A DNA stretch of 64,000 bases from contig JASAMV010007877.1 of the NCBI GenBank assembly GCA_030248065.1, positions 1 through 64,000 on the forward strand. Direction: 5' to 3'. The notes below the pieces were generated by a model. That model was not told the DNA's origin. It worked only from the letters and a program-made list of their open reading frames with translations, and did not search any database. Every line of letters begins with the position of its first letter. Within the stretch, counting starts at the first letter, position 1. Position numbers and translations under genes: made by a program. This document shows positions 52,801 to 64,000 of the stretch, one piece after another. The DNA comes from Rhynchonema sp. JSB1_4. Taxonomy: Eukaryota; Nematoda; Chromadorea; Monhysterida; Xyalidae.

Positions 52801-55800
52801 ATAAGGTGGGGATGAAATGTGGATGAAGCATCAGCGCCACAACCTGTGTTTATACTGGCGGGAAAACCGGTTTTGTATTTCGTGAAAAACAACCGAAAAA
52901 AAAGGAAAAAAACCGGCAAAGTACCGCAGCGTATAAGGATAGGGGAAGCCCAAATAAGGTATTTTTGACACATAGTGATGTTAGCACAGACACACCACAG
53001 TGGTGCCATGCCTATGGGTGTTTTTGATGCTTATTGTGACTAAAATAGTCGAAACAAACCACATTGACATAGCCCGCGGTTGGCCGAAGTTGTTCTGAAC
53101 AAAAATATTTCCCAACTTCTGTCAAAAATTGGAAAAGTTCGTGAAAAAAGACCGATGTTTCTCGGAGGCTGAGGTTTGTTTCGGTTTTTTTCATGAAAAA
53201 AAAAACGGTTTCTTTTCATCCGCCAGTAAATCTGTGATTTCTCAAATGGAACGGAGAATTGGGCTTTTTCGTGGAGAACTCTTTGAGTCCGAAAGTTTTG
53301 TATGATCGATCAAAACTTATAAACTTTTGACTTCAGACGCGAAAAAGTTACGAGCGACCGAGAATCGTGTCGAAACGCTGCTGAGTGACAAAATGGAATT
53401 CGAGAAGGAGGCGAGCGAGCAGAAACAACGTGCGAATGAAGCCGAACTGCAGGCACAACAATGCAGGGTGCTGTTGGAGAGTGTGGAGACGAAATATGAT
53501 GTGATCGTGAAGCGGGTGCAAGGTGCGAACATTCAGTAATTTGGGATTTTTTTTGTGTGCGTGTTCCTCGTTCTCCATTGTTTCCTGATCGGTTGGGACC
53601 TTGCGGCGTTGTTGTTGTTCGCCATCAAGATTAGGCATTCGCTTGCAATAGAGAGATGCATGTCCGCAATAGCCACTTTACGCACTCAAGTGCAGAGCGT
53701 ATGTCGTGCCTTCTCAATATACGTAACGGTCGTCGTGTGATCATCGAACTTGCTTGTCTTTCTACTATCTTGCATTCTAAATATGGCTGAATGAAAAATT
53801 GAAATGAAACTTGCAGAGCTCGAACAATCAAGTGAGAGCGACCAAGCTCAATTGCGCCAACTGCGGCAGGAGGGTGTTGAAGCGATCAAAATCCGGCAAC
53901 AGTTGGAATTGGCGTTGGAAAGTCTCAAACAAGAAGTTGGCATTTTCGTTATTCTTTTATGTTAACATGATTTTTTTGAAAAATACTTCGGTTTGATATT
54001 CCAGAAGGCCGAAGCCGATAAGCGACTGCTGGATCAACGTAAATTGATCGCGGAACGTGACACTTCAATGGATGAGGACAGAAGGAAAGCGCATGAACTC
54101 AACAGACAGTTGCAGGAGGCGAATAGAAAGGTCCGGTGTGAAATTTGTAAAACGATTGAGGATCTTAGCTTTTCAAATCAAAGCGTTTGTCCAATTTGGA
54201 AATTTCGCTGCACAAACTAATTTGGCGCATAATGTGGTTTTCTGAACCACATTTCACGGATTCACGGGTTTATCTTTTCAAATTAGACTCGGGTGCCGTG
54301 GCACCAAATAGGGTCTAAAACCACTAAGATTGCATAAATTTTGGGCGCCGCTAGCACCTAAACTCAAAAACTCAAGGTGCCGGATCTCAATTTTTTTTCG
54401 TTCTCTGGGCGAACAGCGATCAAATTATCGTGCGCTGACGCTGATCGGTGGCCGAATGCACGAGAGCGTTTCAGTGTGTGATAATTTGTTCTTTATTCTC
54501 TCAGAGAACGAAGTCTGGTTGGACTTAGGGATCGGAAGGTATTGGGAATCGGCACCCAGAAAATATAGTGTATCGGCATGTTTTTCCAAGGTATCGGGTA
54601 TTACCCTTTTCGCGATTAAAACCAGCTCTGTAGATATTCATGGTTTTTACGAACAGAAAAAATTTAACATGTAGGTTGCATAGCAGAACAACAGAGCAAC
54701 ACAGCAACAAGGCATTTTTATGACAAAAATTGTTGCACGCAGTACTCAATGGCGATCTCAAAAAATTCCGCGCAACGTTTGCCAAGAACCTCTGTCTTTC
54801 TGTGAAAGCGGTATTTTTATTGGTATTTTGGCACTGTCGGGTATCGGGTACCGGCATTTGCCAAGTGTCGGGTAGCGGCATACCCGCCCCCCCCCCGATA
54901 CCGATCCCTAGTTGGACCCTCCGGATTGCTATCAGTTTGTCAGGCAACGCACAAGTAAGTGAATTCAGCGTTTGGGTTCAAGACTGTTTTGACGAAACAG
55001 ATGTTTTGCTGATGTTTCACGCGCGAATGACCAGGCAACGGGGCTCACAGTTCAGTACTACCAGAAGGTCATCATCTCGAAATTGAAAGCTGAATCAAAT
55101 GTGAAGAACAATAACCAATGTTTTCGGTGATGTTTAAAGCTGCTGGTTAACAACCCTTCGACCGCGCTTGATCTTGGGGGGTAGTATATGTAAACAAAGT
55201 TTGGACATCGCGTTACTCGACCCTAATCTGGTGAGCCGATTGGTTGCTTCCTGATGTTTCACGGCCACGTTGAAGTTTGCCCCTCGTGAAAGAAACCGAA
55301 AAAATTTGAAACGCTGCTGTGACACGAATAGGCTGTTTCAAAGTTTGACACTAGAGTGACAGCAACCTCCAACAGTGTGCCGAAAACCGCAATGCACAAT
55401 AGCTGTTGAAACGTCCGCATTGTTGAATAAAAAAATAAAAGGTTTCAAAAACCTGGCCATTTTTTGTCAGGATTTTCTACTCGTATAATTTTAAGCATCT
55501 GTGGTGAATGAAATAAGTTGCCAATTACAAATAAAAATCCTCTAATTATCAAGTTTTTTGTTTGTGCTCCCCAGTTTTCAAAACCCTACGCAGCTCACAC
55601 AATGCTTACCACAACATGCGCAAGGCAGCCATTCCACAGCGCACACACAACGACAACACACAGCCGGCACAGCGACAACACAGCAATGTTTCAGCTGGCA
55701 AGCTTTGTTGTGTGTGTGCGCTGTGGAATGGCTGCCTTGCGCATGTTGTGGCAAACATTGTGTGAGCTGTGTAGGGTTTTGAAAACTGGGGAGCACAAAC

Positions 55801-58800
55801 AAAAAACTTGATAATTAGAGGATTTTTACTTGTAATTGACAACTTATTTCATTCACCACAGATGCTTAAAATTACACGAGTAGAAAATCCTGACAAAAAA
55901 TGGCCAGGTTTCTGAAACCTTTTATTTTTTTATTCAACAATGCGGGCGTTTCAACAGCTATTGTGCATTGCGGTTTTCGGCACACTGTTGGAGGCTGCTG
56001 TCACTCCAGTATCAAACTTTGAAACAGCCTATTCGTGTCACAGCAGCGTTTCAAATTTTTTTCGGTTTTTTTCACGAGGGGCAAACTTCAACGTGGCCGT
56101 GAAACATCAGGAAGCAACCAATCGGCTCACCAGATTAGGGTCGAGTAAGACGATGTCCAAACTTTGTTTATATATACTACCCCCAAGATCAAGCGCGGTC
56201 GAAGGGTTGTTAACCAGCACCTTTAACGAGCAAATGACCATGCCACCATCCTAGTGCATGTTTTGTTACCGTGCCTGTATCTAATCTGGATAACCAGAAC
56301 TCCAAATATAACAAGAAAATAAAAAAACCGTTCTTCCACCGCACTGCCGATATTTCACTTCAAGCGGCTGAGGCAAATTGACTTCACAGTCAGGCCTCAA
56401 AAATCGACCATAAACTAACCAACCAACATGGTTATATAATCATTCCAGCTGACCGATCTGGAGTCTTCGCACGCACGTTTGCAACTGGAGCGAAGCGACG
56501 TACAAGCACAACTTGACCAGACCAGAGCTGAGTTCACCGCCAGTGTGAAACAGAACCAGGAGGCGTCTGACACACTTTGGGCGACAGTGAAAAAATTGGA
56601 ACAGGTTTGAAATAATATTTATTGTTAATCTTGTGGATCAGCAAGAATTAACAAATAACTAGTTGACGTTGCAATTATTGATAAAAAATGGGAACAATTT
56701 TTCTGTGTTGGCGTTGTCAATGACACCATGAGTGATGTTTTCTGGCTTGTCAAAAAAATAATTGATAAACAAAGATGACCTCAAAATAAATTTATTTCAA
56801 AAAGATGAATCATGGTTCGTATCGTCTCGTATGAGAAAAGAATTGACATTGTTGATCCGAATCAGCCAAACAAAGCTAATTGCGTTTGGTGACGTCTGAG
56901 TTTGTCTGATGTTTCACGCAAGAATGACTAGGCGTCGTTGAGAGTCTTTCAATAATACCAAAACTTAACATAATGAGTTCAATGCAATTCCATTGAAAGT
57001 TGAACATATTTCAAAGCTGGCCACTCAGCATTCGGATGCTGTTGTTTACGAAAATACTGATCGATTTGAGAACAAATCAAGCACAATCTCAAAACAACAA
57101 ACACTGATTTGTGTGCTTGTTACAGGACCACAAGGATGGAGAGTCGGCACTGCAACAGGCCCGATCCGAGCTGACCGACGCCAACGGTGAAGTGCAACGC
57201 CTGAAGATCAGGGTGAACGAAGCGGACACGATGGAGAGACGATGGAAGGAGGAGCACAAAGTGTTGAGCAAACAATTGCGAGCGTTGACCGAGAAATTCA
57301 TGGCCGATGCGCCTGGTGGGTGGTGGTGGAATGAATTTTGTAAATTTCCACTTTTGGAAGAACTTCTGGTGTCTGGAATTACTTCCCAAGTTTGAACGAA
57401 GCTTCGTTGTCAATTAGAGGAAAGCAGGCTCACCAAGACCACAAGATGTACACGGGCGTTGATAACAATAATAATGGACATAAAAATACAAAACTGTAAC
57501 ACAAAAAACTTGTGCCAGATGCTGGCGACGTGTCAATGGGTGCACTGGGCATGGTTGAGGACTCGGGTGATCACACGGCTGTGAACTTTAGTTCGATCGA
57601 ACAAGCATTTGGTGCGTTGCAACAGCGATTGGAGATGCAGAAGAGTGAAAAGGTAGCTGCTTGTTCGGTTTCGTTTGATTAGATTTTCATGTTGTTTGCG
57701 AAAAGCAGTTTCTGGAAATTAACATTCTATTTATAAATGAAGCTTAGTCATTCTGACGTGAAACATCAGCAAAAAAGAGAGTTCGCACTGGTCGTGCTGT
57801 GTGTGTCAACATCAACAACACTCATTGCGGCATTAATACCAACTGAAATGTCCCAAAAACTGTCTCGTTTCCGCCAATTTTCACTTTTAGTCCACGCTAT
57901 CCGGCCAATTGAATCGCGCCAAACGTCAGATAACAGATTTGAGTGAGCAAGTACAGTCATTGGAATTCAAACTGACCACGACTGAAAACGCACTCGGCGA
58001 TGCTAATGAAGGTATTTTTTAAAACAATTGTTCAGGTTTTCATTTTCATTACAGTCAACCATCTAGGATCCGGTGTTTTTGGTTTGTTTTATTGCACACC
58101 ACACCAACTCAATAGTATTTTGGGTATTTTTGGTCACGGTGTACAGTATTCACTGCATTAAATGGTAACTAGGATTCGCGATATTCAGGGTTTCGGTATC
58201 GATCACTATAAAGAGAGCAGATTGTATTTTTTAATCTAATCACAGAAATACGATTTCTTCGCAGCCAAACGCATCAGCGAATCAGCCCTGACCTCTGCAC
58301 AAAATCTACTGAAAGCCCAAGAACAAGAACTGAGATCGAAGGCCGACTCCGTGAAACGTCACAAGGAAAAGATCGAGCAATTTGAAAGTGACATTCACCA
58401 AGCCAATTCACATATCACATCGTTGCAGGTATTGTTTATTCCATAATTTTCAAAAAGTTGAGAATGCAAATCTACAGTATGTGTGCCCCATTTCGCATTG
58501 TACTCGTGGCCGGAGCGCTGATGCTTCACTTGCTTCATAAATAGTTTTACAGTAGTTGCAGCGGTGTTAACTATGCCAGTTATAATATAGGTTACATAGA
58601 GTGACACATTATAAACAACATCCAATTTTCCAAATGCAGGATCAAATCGGTTCACTCGAACGCCAATTGTGCTCGGTTCGTGACGAGCGCCAAGCGCTGG
58701 CCGAAGCTGAACAGGAATGGGAGACGGTCAGAGTGCAGGTGGGTATAATTTGATGGGTTTCCATTGTGAAGTCAGTACATTTTATGGATAATAAATTACT

Positions 58801-61800
58801 TTTCAGCTTGAAACTCGATTGAAATACGCGGACACGGATGCCGACAACGCGCGGCAACAGTGGCAGACTGCGAAACGCGAATTGGCTGTAGGTCAACTTC
58901 GGAATGTTTATCCCTTGGCAGGACGGGATGAGTGTTTTTTTGTCAGCGGTGCGAACTATGCACTCGCTATGACATGATCGGGCCTCGGGTGCCTCCTCCA
59001 TATTATCTGGTCCGTCGAAAATATTCACCATAGTGCAACGTTGAATATACAGCAGGGTTGTCAGGTACCAAAATACTGGCTGCATTTCCAGATGAATCTA
59101 CTGTACAGATGAACGACTGTGCATTTTCTAAACTTATTCAGACATGTCAAACACGTTGTGCGTCACTGGAATCGAGCGTTCATGACCGACAACAACTAAT
59201 CGATAAACATTTGGAAACAATCGAACAGTTGAGACATGACATCACATTGGCACAGGCTGATGTGGTCGAGATGAAACATCAGCTGGATGAATATAGACAG
59301 GCGGATGCTGGTGGGTGCCGGGAGGAATGGGCAATTATAACTCACTTGTCGGTAGGGATCGGAAGGTATCGGGTATCGGCACCCAAAAAGTATCGGCTAT
59401 CGGCATGTTTTTCCGAGGTATTACACTTTTCGCGGTTAGAAACCAGTTCTCAAAAACAGGTCAGCAGATATTCATTGTTTTACGAACGGGAGCCATTTTC
59501 ATAATGCATAACACAACAACAGAGCACGATTTGTATGACAAAAATTGTTGCGCGTAGTAGTAGTACTTAATGGCCATCTCAAAAATATCCCGCAAAAAAA
59601 TTTGCCAAGAATCTCAGTTTTGCTATAAAAGCGGTGTTTTTATTGGCATTCTGGCACTATCGGGTATCAGCATTTGCCAGGTATCGGCTATCGAGTAGCG
59701 GCATACCCCCCGATACGGATCCCGACTGGTCGGTATGAACCTTGCTGGCAAATGCCAGGGTGGGGTTGACCTTTATTTAGCATCAACGTTTTTTTATGCG
59801 ATATACCCATTATTGAAACCTCAGCCAGCTGGCCTTTGTGCCCATGCTTTACATTACATGCGTGTTTGCTATACATTATACAGAAGGACATCTGGCTGGC
59901 TGCTTTACAATGTTGTATGATATGCCGAAGCATTTTGATGTCAAGTCAAGATCAAACCCTACTCAACACGTCAGCAAAATGCTCCCTGGGCACATGGAAA
60001 CTTTGAAAAGGGCCATGCTTGTTGTCGCTTGTTTATTTTTACCGGTGATTATTGCCCATTGCTGCTGAAAAAATAAGTAGCTCGAGTGAAACATCAGTGT
60101 TGTGTCACGTTTGAATCAGCACAGCGGGCATTGGCATTCATCCGGGAGCATGGATTTTTTTAACCAAATTTAGTTGCTTTTTAGCTACTAAATTTTTTTG
60201 AAAAGCTAGTAAATTTTCAAATTTAGTAGCGTAAAAGCTACTAAATTTTTATATTTGGGCCAAAAAAAAGCAAGTAAATTAGCATTTCAGCAGAAAAAAG
60301 CTACTAAATTTTTCACTTTCCTAGCTTTATGCTACTTAGCCCATTTTGAAAAAATAAACCCTGACTGGGAGGGTTCATCGTCGGCCGAATCGGTCGGCAT
60401 ATCAAATTTGGATGGCTCCCGTTCGGACTTTGTCTTGGTCTCGGGTTTATTACATCGAAAGGTACTGATTTCCCAAATTTTTCTGGCAATTTTTCCCAAA
60501 CAACATCTAATGAGCAACTTTTAAGACAGTCGAAATCGGTGGCATCAGTGTATGAAACGTGTAGCTTCAATCGAAAAAGTTCTCGCGACCATGGTTGGTC
60601 GATGGTTACGTTTGATGCCAATAATCGCGAATATCCTCACTTTTTTGAAAAACACCATGTTGTGTAAAGCAATTGATTGTTGTTGATCTTTGATTGATTA
60701 GTCATATTCAAATTGATCATGACGGATGATTGCCGCGCGATTATTGCCGGAAACATAAATAGCCGAAGTGAAACATCAACTTTTTGGCACGTGTGATTTG
60801 AGTCCGCGCGGTTCATGAAGTATGTATATTTGAGCGCAATTTTATCAAAGTCTGTGCAACACAACAATTTTTCTGGCCACAACGTCTTCTCAATATTTGT
60901 GATTTTGTCGTTGTTTCAAGCTCAAAATTCAACTAAACTGCTTGTTGTTATGTTTCGACATGAACGGTTACGCACTATTGCATTGATGGGCCAACGAGGC
61001 TTTCGTAGCTTGCGTGAAACATCAAGCACAGCCAGTCTCTCTACTTGTGTTCACAGGACAACCAGTGTTTCAAAAAATATTCTTATGAGATCACCTGTCG
61101 GAAAATGACAACAAATTGAAACATTCCGATTTGCAGGCACGGCGCAGATGAAGTTCACAGTCGAGCGATTGCAGCGTGAATTGGAACAGAACGAGAAACA
61201 ACGCAGGAAATTGGACACGGACGTGGAACGGGCGCGGATTGAGTTGAATGAACTGCAACACACCAGGTGGGCTCGTTCGATTTATACAGAACACGGTGCT
61301 TGTGGTGGCATGATCGGTAGGACCATTGTTGTTGAACCACGCACCAAATCGAGCATTATCGGCGCCGAAAGCTATCGGTCACTCTTGCCGACAATGGTGT
61401 GTGCAGCGTGCTTGGTCACTATAAAGAGGGTGGACTGTACCTAGTTTGCGATGAAGATTCAGTTAACTTCGAAAAAAAAAGCAAATGGAATTATCAAGCA
61501 ATTGGTCGTATATCTCTTTCAGGGAACAACTGGAGAACGAGGTCACCAAGATCAACACCGAACTGTCGGATGCGAATGATGTGAACATGAAGTTGCGACG
61601 CAATATCAACGATCTGGAAGTGGTGCGGTTTTGGCTTTGCGTGCTTGGCTCAGTGGGTTGGGGGGTACCCCCCTGGTATGGGGTATGGGAAATCGGCCGG
61701 GGGTATGGGGTATGGGAAATTTTTCACTTTTGCAACTAGCACACCTAAGAAATGACTTTTTGACCCCGAGAAGTACCAAAATTGACCATTTTCCGCCTAA

Positions 61801-63778
61801 AAACCTGAAAAATCGCTTGCTGCCGCACGAAAACTCTGTTTTAAGCACTTTTAGACCACTTTTTGGTACTTTTAGAAGATTTTTGGGGTTATTTTTCAAA
61901 CCCCCTCGGTATGGGAATTTTTTTTGAATTTTTTAAGAAACCCCTCCCCTGGTATGGGAAATTTTTGATTTTTGGGGGTATGTATGGGAAATTTCTCGAA
62001 AATTGAGCTGGGTATGGGAAAATTTCGATTTCTCAACGACACCACTGGCTTGGTTTGGTTTGTAATCTGCGGCGCGGTCAATCAGTTGCCGCTTTTCAGG
62101 AACAACGGGCCTCCACTACGCATTATGCTCAATGCCAAATTTCGCAAAGCACACAAGCTCTATTCCGCGACTTTTCAGGCCCGGAAGTTCATGCCCGACC
62201 TTTTCAGGCCCAGCCTATTTGGCCCATTTACAGACTTAGGCTTAGGCTCCAGCCGGGCCTGAATCGGCCGGGCCTGAACCTGTGCCCCTAGATTGAACCG
62301 TCGCACAATATACTAGTTCACTCTCTCACACATCACAACCTAACTAGGATCTGCGCGCACGTCAGTCGTCCGAATCAGCGCTATTGGAACGAGTGTCCCT
62401 GATCAATCAGGATCTACAGCGTGTCAGCACCGAACTGACAACCGCCAAACGTCAGATGCGTGATGCGAATATGGACAAAGCGGGCACGGGGCAGGACATG
62501 ATGAATGTGCAGAATGAATGCGAACGAATGAGACAGAGGATCAAGATGGTTGGTTTATGTGTTTGATTGGGTGGAAATTGAGTGTTTTTGTTCATCAGAA
62601 ACAACCGAACTAATTCGTAACAGCCTTTTATATGTGCGGTGAAGCATCAGCCTGAGGAGGATGTGTTGGTGACTGCGCAAATGCCAGAGTTTTCCAAAAC
62701 TACCCACGCACCTGTTGGTAGTTTAATGGTGTGCATTTTTGCCACGCACAACCCATGTGAGATGTTGAAACATCAGCCAGGTGGTCTCTTCGTAGTATCC
62801 GATCACATCATTGGGTAACGCGTTACGCCTTGCGATACTGGCATAACAGTTGATGTTTCACTTTAGCTATTATACCAATCGAGTTCAGGCAGCCGACAAT
62901 TCATCTATGCGCGTTTTTTTGAAAATAAATGTAAATTACAACAAACAATAAATTCACATCGAGGTTATCTTTAGCTGGAGGAGCACAAACGTCGCGCGGA
63001 CCGCGCGTTGCACGAAACAGCCAATGAAAGACAAGCATTGGACAAGGCACTGACCACGATGGAGAGGGAGAACATGGAACTGCACACTGCCATGCACAAT
63101 TTGAGGACACAGGTGCACACGTTTGAAGATGTTCAGTGGGTTTGAAACGTTGAATTGCAAACTGCGTGTTTTTTTTAATTAATATGGCTTTATGGTCGCA
63201 ACGCACATGACTGCTACATTGACGCCAAACCTGTGCACACAGAAATGTTTCCCGACCGTCATAAAACTGGTAACATAATTCGAGGGAAGTAATTCTGAAA
63301 AAAAATGTGTTGAAAAAAGACCAGACAGACGCACAAAAATTTACTTTCACAATCCGTACCAAGTTTCCGTGTGAACATGGCTGCGCGACAAATTTTTGCT
63401 TTGATGATTGCCATCGATGATTCATGGAAACTCTGCGGATCTCTGATTCGCCCAGCGTGAAAGTTGTGTCCGACCTATAAAGCACACAAGTTTTTGTTCG
63501 CAATTCTCAAGAATCGCCAACTAATGAAGCCGCCAGCATGAAAAGGCAATTTTTAATTTTAATGCTGTCGTGTAAACCAATGCTGATAATCCTTCTGCAA
63601 CGACATTGGAAAATGTGTCAACAGACGAAACTGAGTCTGTCTCCGGCCAACTTTGCTTCATGATACTCAGATCGCCGACTTGGAGCACGGCCAAGCGCGT
63701 CAGTTGTTGGAGATCTCACGTCGCGATTGTGACCAGACGGACTCGGCGTTGGATAAGGCGCGATCGGAGAAGAAAAAG
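46801..63778 (+). CDS. Rootletin (ciliary rootlet coiled-coil), open at window end
   Basis: Structural coiled coil of the ciliary rootlet (CROCC; C. elegans che-10). Exons in phase: 46801-46868, 47912-48095, 48984-49106, 49324-49457, 49578-49743, 49835-49951, 50014-50115, 50563-50702, 50992-51161, 51574-51683, 51760-51890, 52173-52229, 52317-52492, 53337-53522, 53817-53935, 54005-54130, 56449-56604, 57126-57315, 57519-57652, 57891-58011, 58265-58428, 58640-58738, 58807-58887, 59142-59310, 61137-61266, 61523-61619, 62348-62548, 62975-63112, 63671-63778; 1299 residues so far. The block NSEHSQLLQLWSIAQRLRH followed by CERDLTVMQTELHRA matches rootletin's conserved EH-LL-LW region. The rest is nearly continuous heptad sequence rich in E, Q, K and R. 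Linkers such as GISTPTPVRGRSLSP interrupt it. The start ATGATGAATGAAGA is the first in frame, with CACC before it. Confidence 0.85.
50303..50489. mobile_element. Element L: second copy of element K, rootletin intron 7
   Basis: It begins AGGCAAACTTCACCAACACG and ends in the complement of AGGCAAACTACGCC. It is 187 bp long like K and clearly the same sequence with few differences. No clear target duplication. Confidence 0.8.
54526..54910. mobile_element. TAGGGATCGG-family MITE in rootletin intron 16
   Basis: The ends TAGGGATCGG and CCGATCCCTA are flanked by GTTGGACT (54518-54525) and GTTGGACC (54911-54918), an 8-bp duplication with one mismatch. Subterminal repeats of GGTATCGG/GGTATCGGGTA are present. 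A C-run lies beside the right end. Confidence 0.8.
55131..56229. repeat. 1.1-kb near-perfect palindrome in rootletin intron 16
   Basis: Arms of about 530 bp mirror around 55680. 55141 (TGCTGGTTAA) pairs with 56210-56219 (TTAACCAGCA). The arms stay nearly identical through to the loop region at about 55650-55705. Most frames here are therefore seen twice, once on each strand. It is a foldback-type element or an inverted duplication. No transposase. Confidence 0.9.
59353..59725. mobile_element. TAGGGATCGG-family MITE in rootletin intron 24
   Basis: The left end TAGGGATCGGAAGGTATCGG matches the element at 54526. The right end is decayed (ATACGGATCCCGA). Flanks CTTGTCGG (59345-59352) and CTGGTCGG (59726-59733) give an 8-bp duplication with one mismatch. 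Confidence 0.7.
60160..60360. repeat. AGCTACTAAATTTTT repeat cluster
   Basis: At least five copies, in both orientations, of AGCTACTAAATTTTT and close variants lie within 200 bp of rootletin intron 24. They are probably the subterminal repeats of a decayed transposon. The ends were not resolved. Confidence 0.6.
61651..62047. mobile_element. GGTATGGG-family MITE in rootletin intron 26
   Basis: The ends are CAGTGGGTTGGGG and AACGACACCACTG, flanked by GCTTGGCT (61643-61650) and GCTTGGTT (62048-62055), one mismatch in eight. GGTATGGG(AAAT) repeats occupy both subterminal zones. The palindrome GGGGGGTACCCCCC sits just inside the left end. Confidence 0.8.
62130..62310. repeat. Dispersed GGCCGGGCCTGAA-type repeat, copy 2
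   Basis: It is an inverted relative of 41190-41410: CCGCGACTTTTCAGGCCCGG near the left and GAACCGTCGCAC at the right. It abuts the GGTATGGG MITE region in rootletin intron 26. Confidence 0.55.
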
Positions 63779-64000
63779 GTATAGTCCAGCCACGAACTCA
63801 TGAGACGACTTATTTTGAAGTTGACCTGAACGGATCCAATGATGTTCCGGTTCCACGTGTTTTTTAAAATGAAAAGAGAAATGCATGTATTTTTTAAAAC
63901 CACGCTCTCCACCTCGGTGCGTAAATTCCCTGTTGACTCGCAAAACATTTGTGTGTTGAACGATGTTGCTGTTCGCGTAAGCACGCAACAAATTGAGGTC

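Noticed and set aside
55578..55842. Matching frames on both strands with repeated Cys and Ala
   Set aside because: They appear twice only because of the palindrome. The sequence is repeat-derived.

Overview
The window looks like nematode nuclear DNA. Genes have many short exons, most introns end in TTTCAG, and there is a seven-helix receptor of the nematode serpentine type. A secreted protein with two von Willebrand A domains and a rootletin gene fit an animal. I cannot name the species. The heavy load of short inverted-repeat transposons and GGGCC arrays is unusual, and a plant-parasitic (tylenchid) nematode is only a guess. All gene models below were built by hand from splice sites, reading phase and remembered family features, without a database search.

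Layout. 1-5400: a gene-free block of nested non-autonomous DNA transposons, much of it a palindrome of about 4 kb whose left arm runs off the window. 5409-10928 (+): Miro, the mitochondrial Rho GTPase, 18 exons. 11864-12142 (-): a small unknown protein. 12202-12701 (-): RNA polymerase subunit RPB10. 12979-16387 (-): RNA polymerase III subunit RPC6 (POLR3F), its introns full of transposons. 18679-19857 (-): serpentine receptor. 21930-22196 (+): small secreted protein. 22758-27628 (-): secreted two-VWA protein, first exon not placed. 29650-30390 (-): C-terminal part of another seven-helix receptor, possibly a pseudogene. 32150-33942 (-): two-helix, Cys-rich membrane protein with a PPxY tail. 35221-38264 (+): ribose-5-phosphate isomerase. 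38961-45752 (+): NOP14, a small-subunit ribosome assembly factor. 46801 to the window end (+): rootletin, 29 exons seen and still open.

The most unusual content is the transposon system. Fourteen elements of 320-2100 bp have short inverted termini and intact or near-intact 8-bp target duplications, the hAT hallmark, and a further one with a damaged left end also has an 8-bp duplication. None carries a transposase. They belong to different terminal families but share a plan: a G-run/C-run tract beside one terminus, family-specific subterminal repeats often containing GTACC, and in many a central CGCGCG hairpin. They are nested up to three deep and otherwise sit in introns. One landed exactly on a POLR3F splice donor, and the target duplication regenerated the donor.

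Two other signals stand out. The 11-mer TGAAACATCAG occurs 13 times exactly, mostly in rootletin introns, against about 0.03 expected. The PPxY gene carries an apparent 15-nt GT...AG intron with an in-frame stop. The genes do not form one pathway: two encode RNA polymerase subunits and NOP14 serves ribosome assembly, while the rest are metabolic, mitochondrial, ciliary, receptor or secreted proteins.
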